Positions 4,595 through 5,043 of a DNA stretch of 5,043 bases are shown here, one piece after another (positions within the stretch are counted from its first letter, which is position 1; every line of letters begins with the position of its first letter). The DNA comes from an uncultured Eubacteriaceae bacterium. Its GTDB lineage: Bacteria > Bacillota > Clostridia > Eubacteriales > Eubacteriaceae. Where the stretch lies: the NCBI GenBank assembly GCA_947625175.1, contig CANQNI010000122.1:1-5043 (forward strand). Direction: 5' to 3'. The notes under the pieces are model-generated. The model saw only the letters and a program-made list of their open reading frames with translations, made no database searches and was not told the DNA's origin. Both the position numbers and the translations under genes were made by a program.

Positions 4595-4804
4595 TTAAGG
4601 TAATTTGTATTCAGGAAAAGCATACAAAAGAGTTTTTGCTCTCTCATAATCATCGTTAATCATAGTCATTACTAACTCGTTTAACTTTTTGTCATAATCG
4701 TGATTATGGTCATTTTCAATAAATTCCTGCATAAATTTACGATAAGCTAATTTTAAGTCTTTTAGGTATTTCTCTTTGTAATCATGATATTGTTTTTCAG
4801 TCAT
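4595..4804 (-). CDS. Hypothetical phage protein, 69 aa
   Basis: This small, charged, helical protein is rich in K, E, D and Y, with a histidine/aspartate cluster (ENDHNHDYDKK) in the middle and a C-terminal segment ending FPEYKLP. No membrane segment or known motif is visible and I do not recognise the family. The ATG has a GGAGG 7 nt upstream. The preceding 54-aa gene ends 14 nt before the start and the clamp gene begins 74 nt after the stop, all in the same direction, so it belongs to the clamp operon. Confidence 0.78.
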   Translation of the reverse strand: MTEKQYHDYKEKYLKDLKLAYRKFMQEFIENDHNHDYDKKLNELVMTMINDDYERAKTLLYAFPEYKLP

Positions 4805-4818
4805 TTTAATTCCTCCAG

Positions 4819-4983
4819 CTAGTTTTTGAACTTGATAGTTTTACCAGGAACATACTTAAAACGAACATCTTTAATTAATTCAGAATAATTTTCACTACTC
4901 GCACAGGGTAGTTTGTCAAGATAAGTAATTAACTGATTTAAATAATCCTGAGTAAATTCTCGTTTTAATTCCTCCTTATTCAA
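4819..4983 (-). CDS. Hypothetical protein, 54 aa, TTG start
   Basis: A TTG codon with a perfect AAGGAGG 7 nt upstream opens a 54-aa frame: MNKEELKREF at the start, then a leucine/tyrosine-rich helix (DYLNQLITYLDKL), and an end in a short basic segment (VPGKTIKFKN). No ATG or GTG occurs in frame. The stop lies 14 nt before the next gene, and the ribosome site of that gene fits in the gap, so co-transcription is likely. No domain is recognised. The ribosome site and packing make it a probable real gene despite its size. An upstream reading frame open from the window edge to 4976 would overlap its start by 8 nt and could be the tail of another gene, but this cannot be decided here. Confidence 0.7.
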   Translation of the reverse strand: MNKEELKREFTQDYLNQLITYLDKLPCASSENYSELIKDVRFKYVPGKTIKFKN

Positions 4984-5014
4984 AGATTATCCTCCTTAAA
5001 ATATTAATATCTAT

Positions 5015-5030
5015 TAAGCTAAAAAGCTTA
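5015..5030. repeat. Short inverted repeat upstream of the minus-strand unit
   Basis: TAAGCT and AGCTTA flank four A residues, giving a perfect 6-bp inverted repeat about 18 bp before the ribosome site of the 54-aa gene. It has no T-run for a terminator on either strand. It could be an operator half-site pair or a chance palindrome. Confidence 0.3.
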
Positions 5031-5043
5031 TTGAGATAGACCA

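Noticed and set aside
4972..4978. Second AAGGAGG near the start of the 54-aa gene as a separate start
   Set aside because: No ATG, GTG or TTG follows at a usable distance; it is simply the codons for lysine and glutamate in the gene.

Overview
This AT-rich window looks like a piece of a bacteriophage or prophage genome from a low-GC Gram-positive host (Bacillota). The reasons are strong GGAGG-type ribosome sites, short tightly packed genes, a DUF3310-type phage protein, an ArpU/RinA-like late regulator and a phage-borne sliding clamp. The host genus cannot be told from the sequence.

Left half, plus strand (about 1-2431): a run of small genes reading rightward. It starts with the C-terminal part of a DUF3310 (SaV-like) protein cut by the window edge. 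A 67-aa single-pass membrane protein follows, then two unrecognised small proteins (112 and 80 aa) and a 205-aa protein with a CxxC/CxxxC zinc finger. A 200-base gap comes next. It holds an array of CC-rich heptamers at about 20-bp intervals and a promoter with a perfect TATAAT box. The last gene is an ArpU/RinA-like regulator whose reading frame has a ribosome site but no ATG, GTG or TTG in front of its conserved region, so it probably starts at a rare codon (ATA). An 11-bp hairpin with a T-run ends this unit.

Right half, minus strand (about 5000 down to 2459): a convergent unit reading leftward. It has a 54-aa protein with a TTG start, a 69-aa protein, a complete three-domain beta sliding clamp (DnaN-like, GTG start) and an XRE-type helix-turn-helix protein with a long unrecognised C-terminal region. 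A terminator-like hairpin sits between the clamp gene and the XRE gene. Another terminator ends the unit, back to back with the plus-strand one.

Between the two units, right after the XRE stop codon, a well-formed extended -10 promoter on the minus strand points at the nearby terminator. Together they predict a small RNA of about 58 nt. The most interesting items are this candidate small RNA, the periodic CC-rich array before the regulator, the regulator's non-canonical start, the duplicated initiation region of the clamp gene and the hairpin isolating the XRE gene. The clamp and XRE unit, with terminators between it and the regulator operon, may be cargo or a replication module. That is inference.
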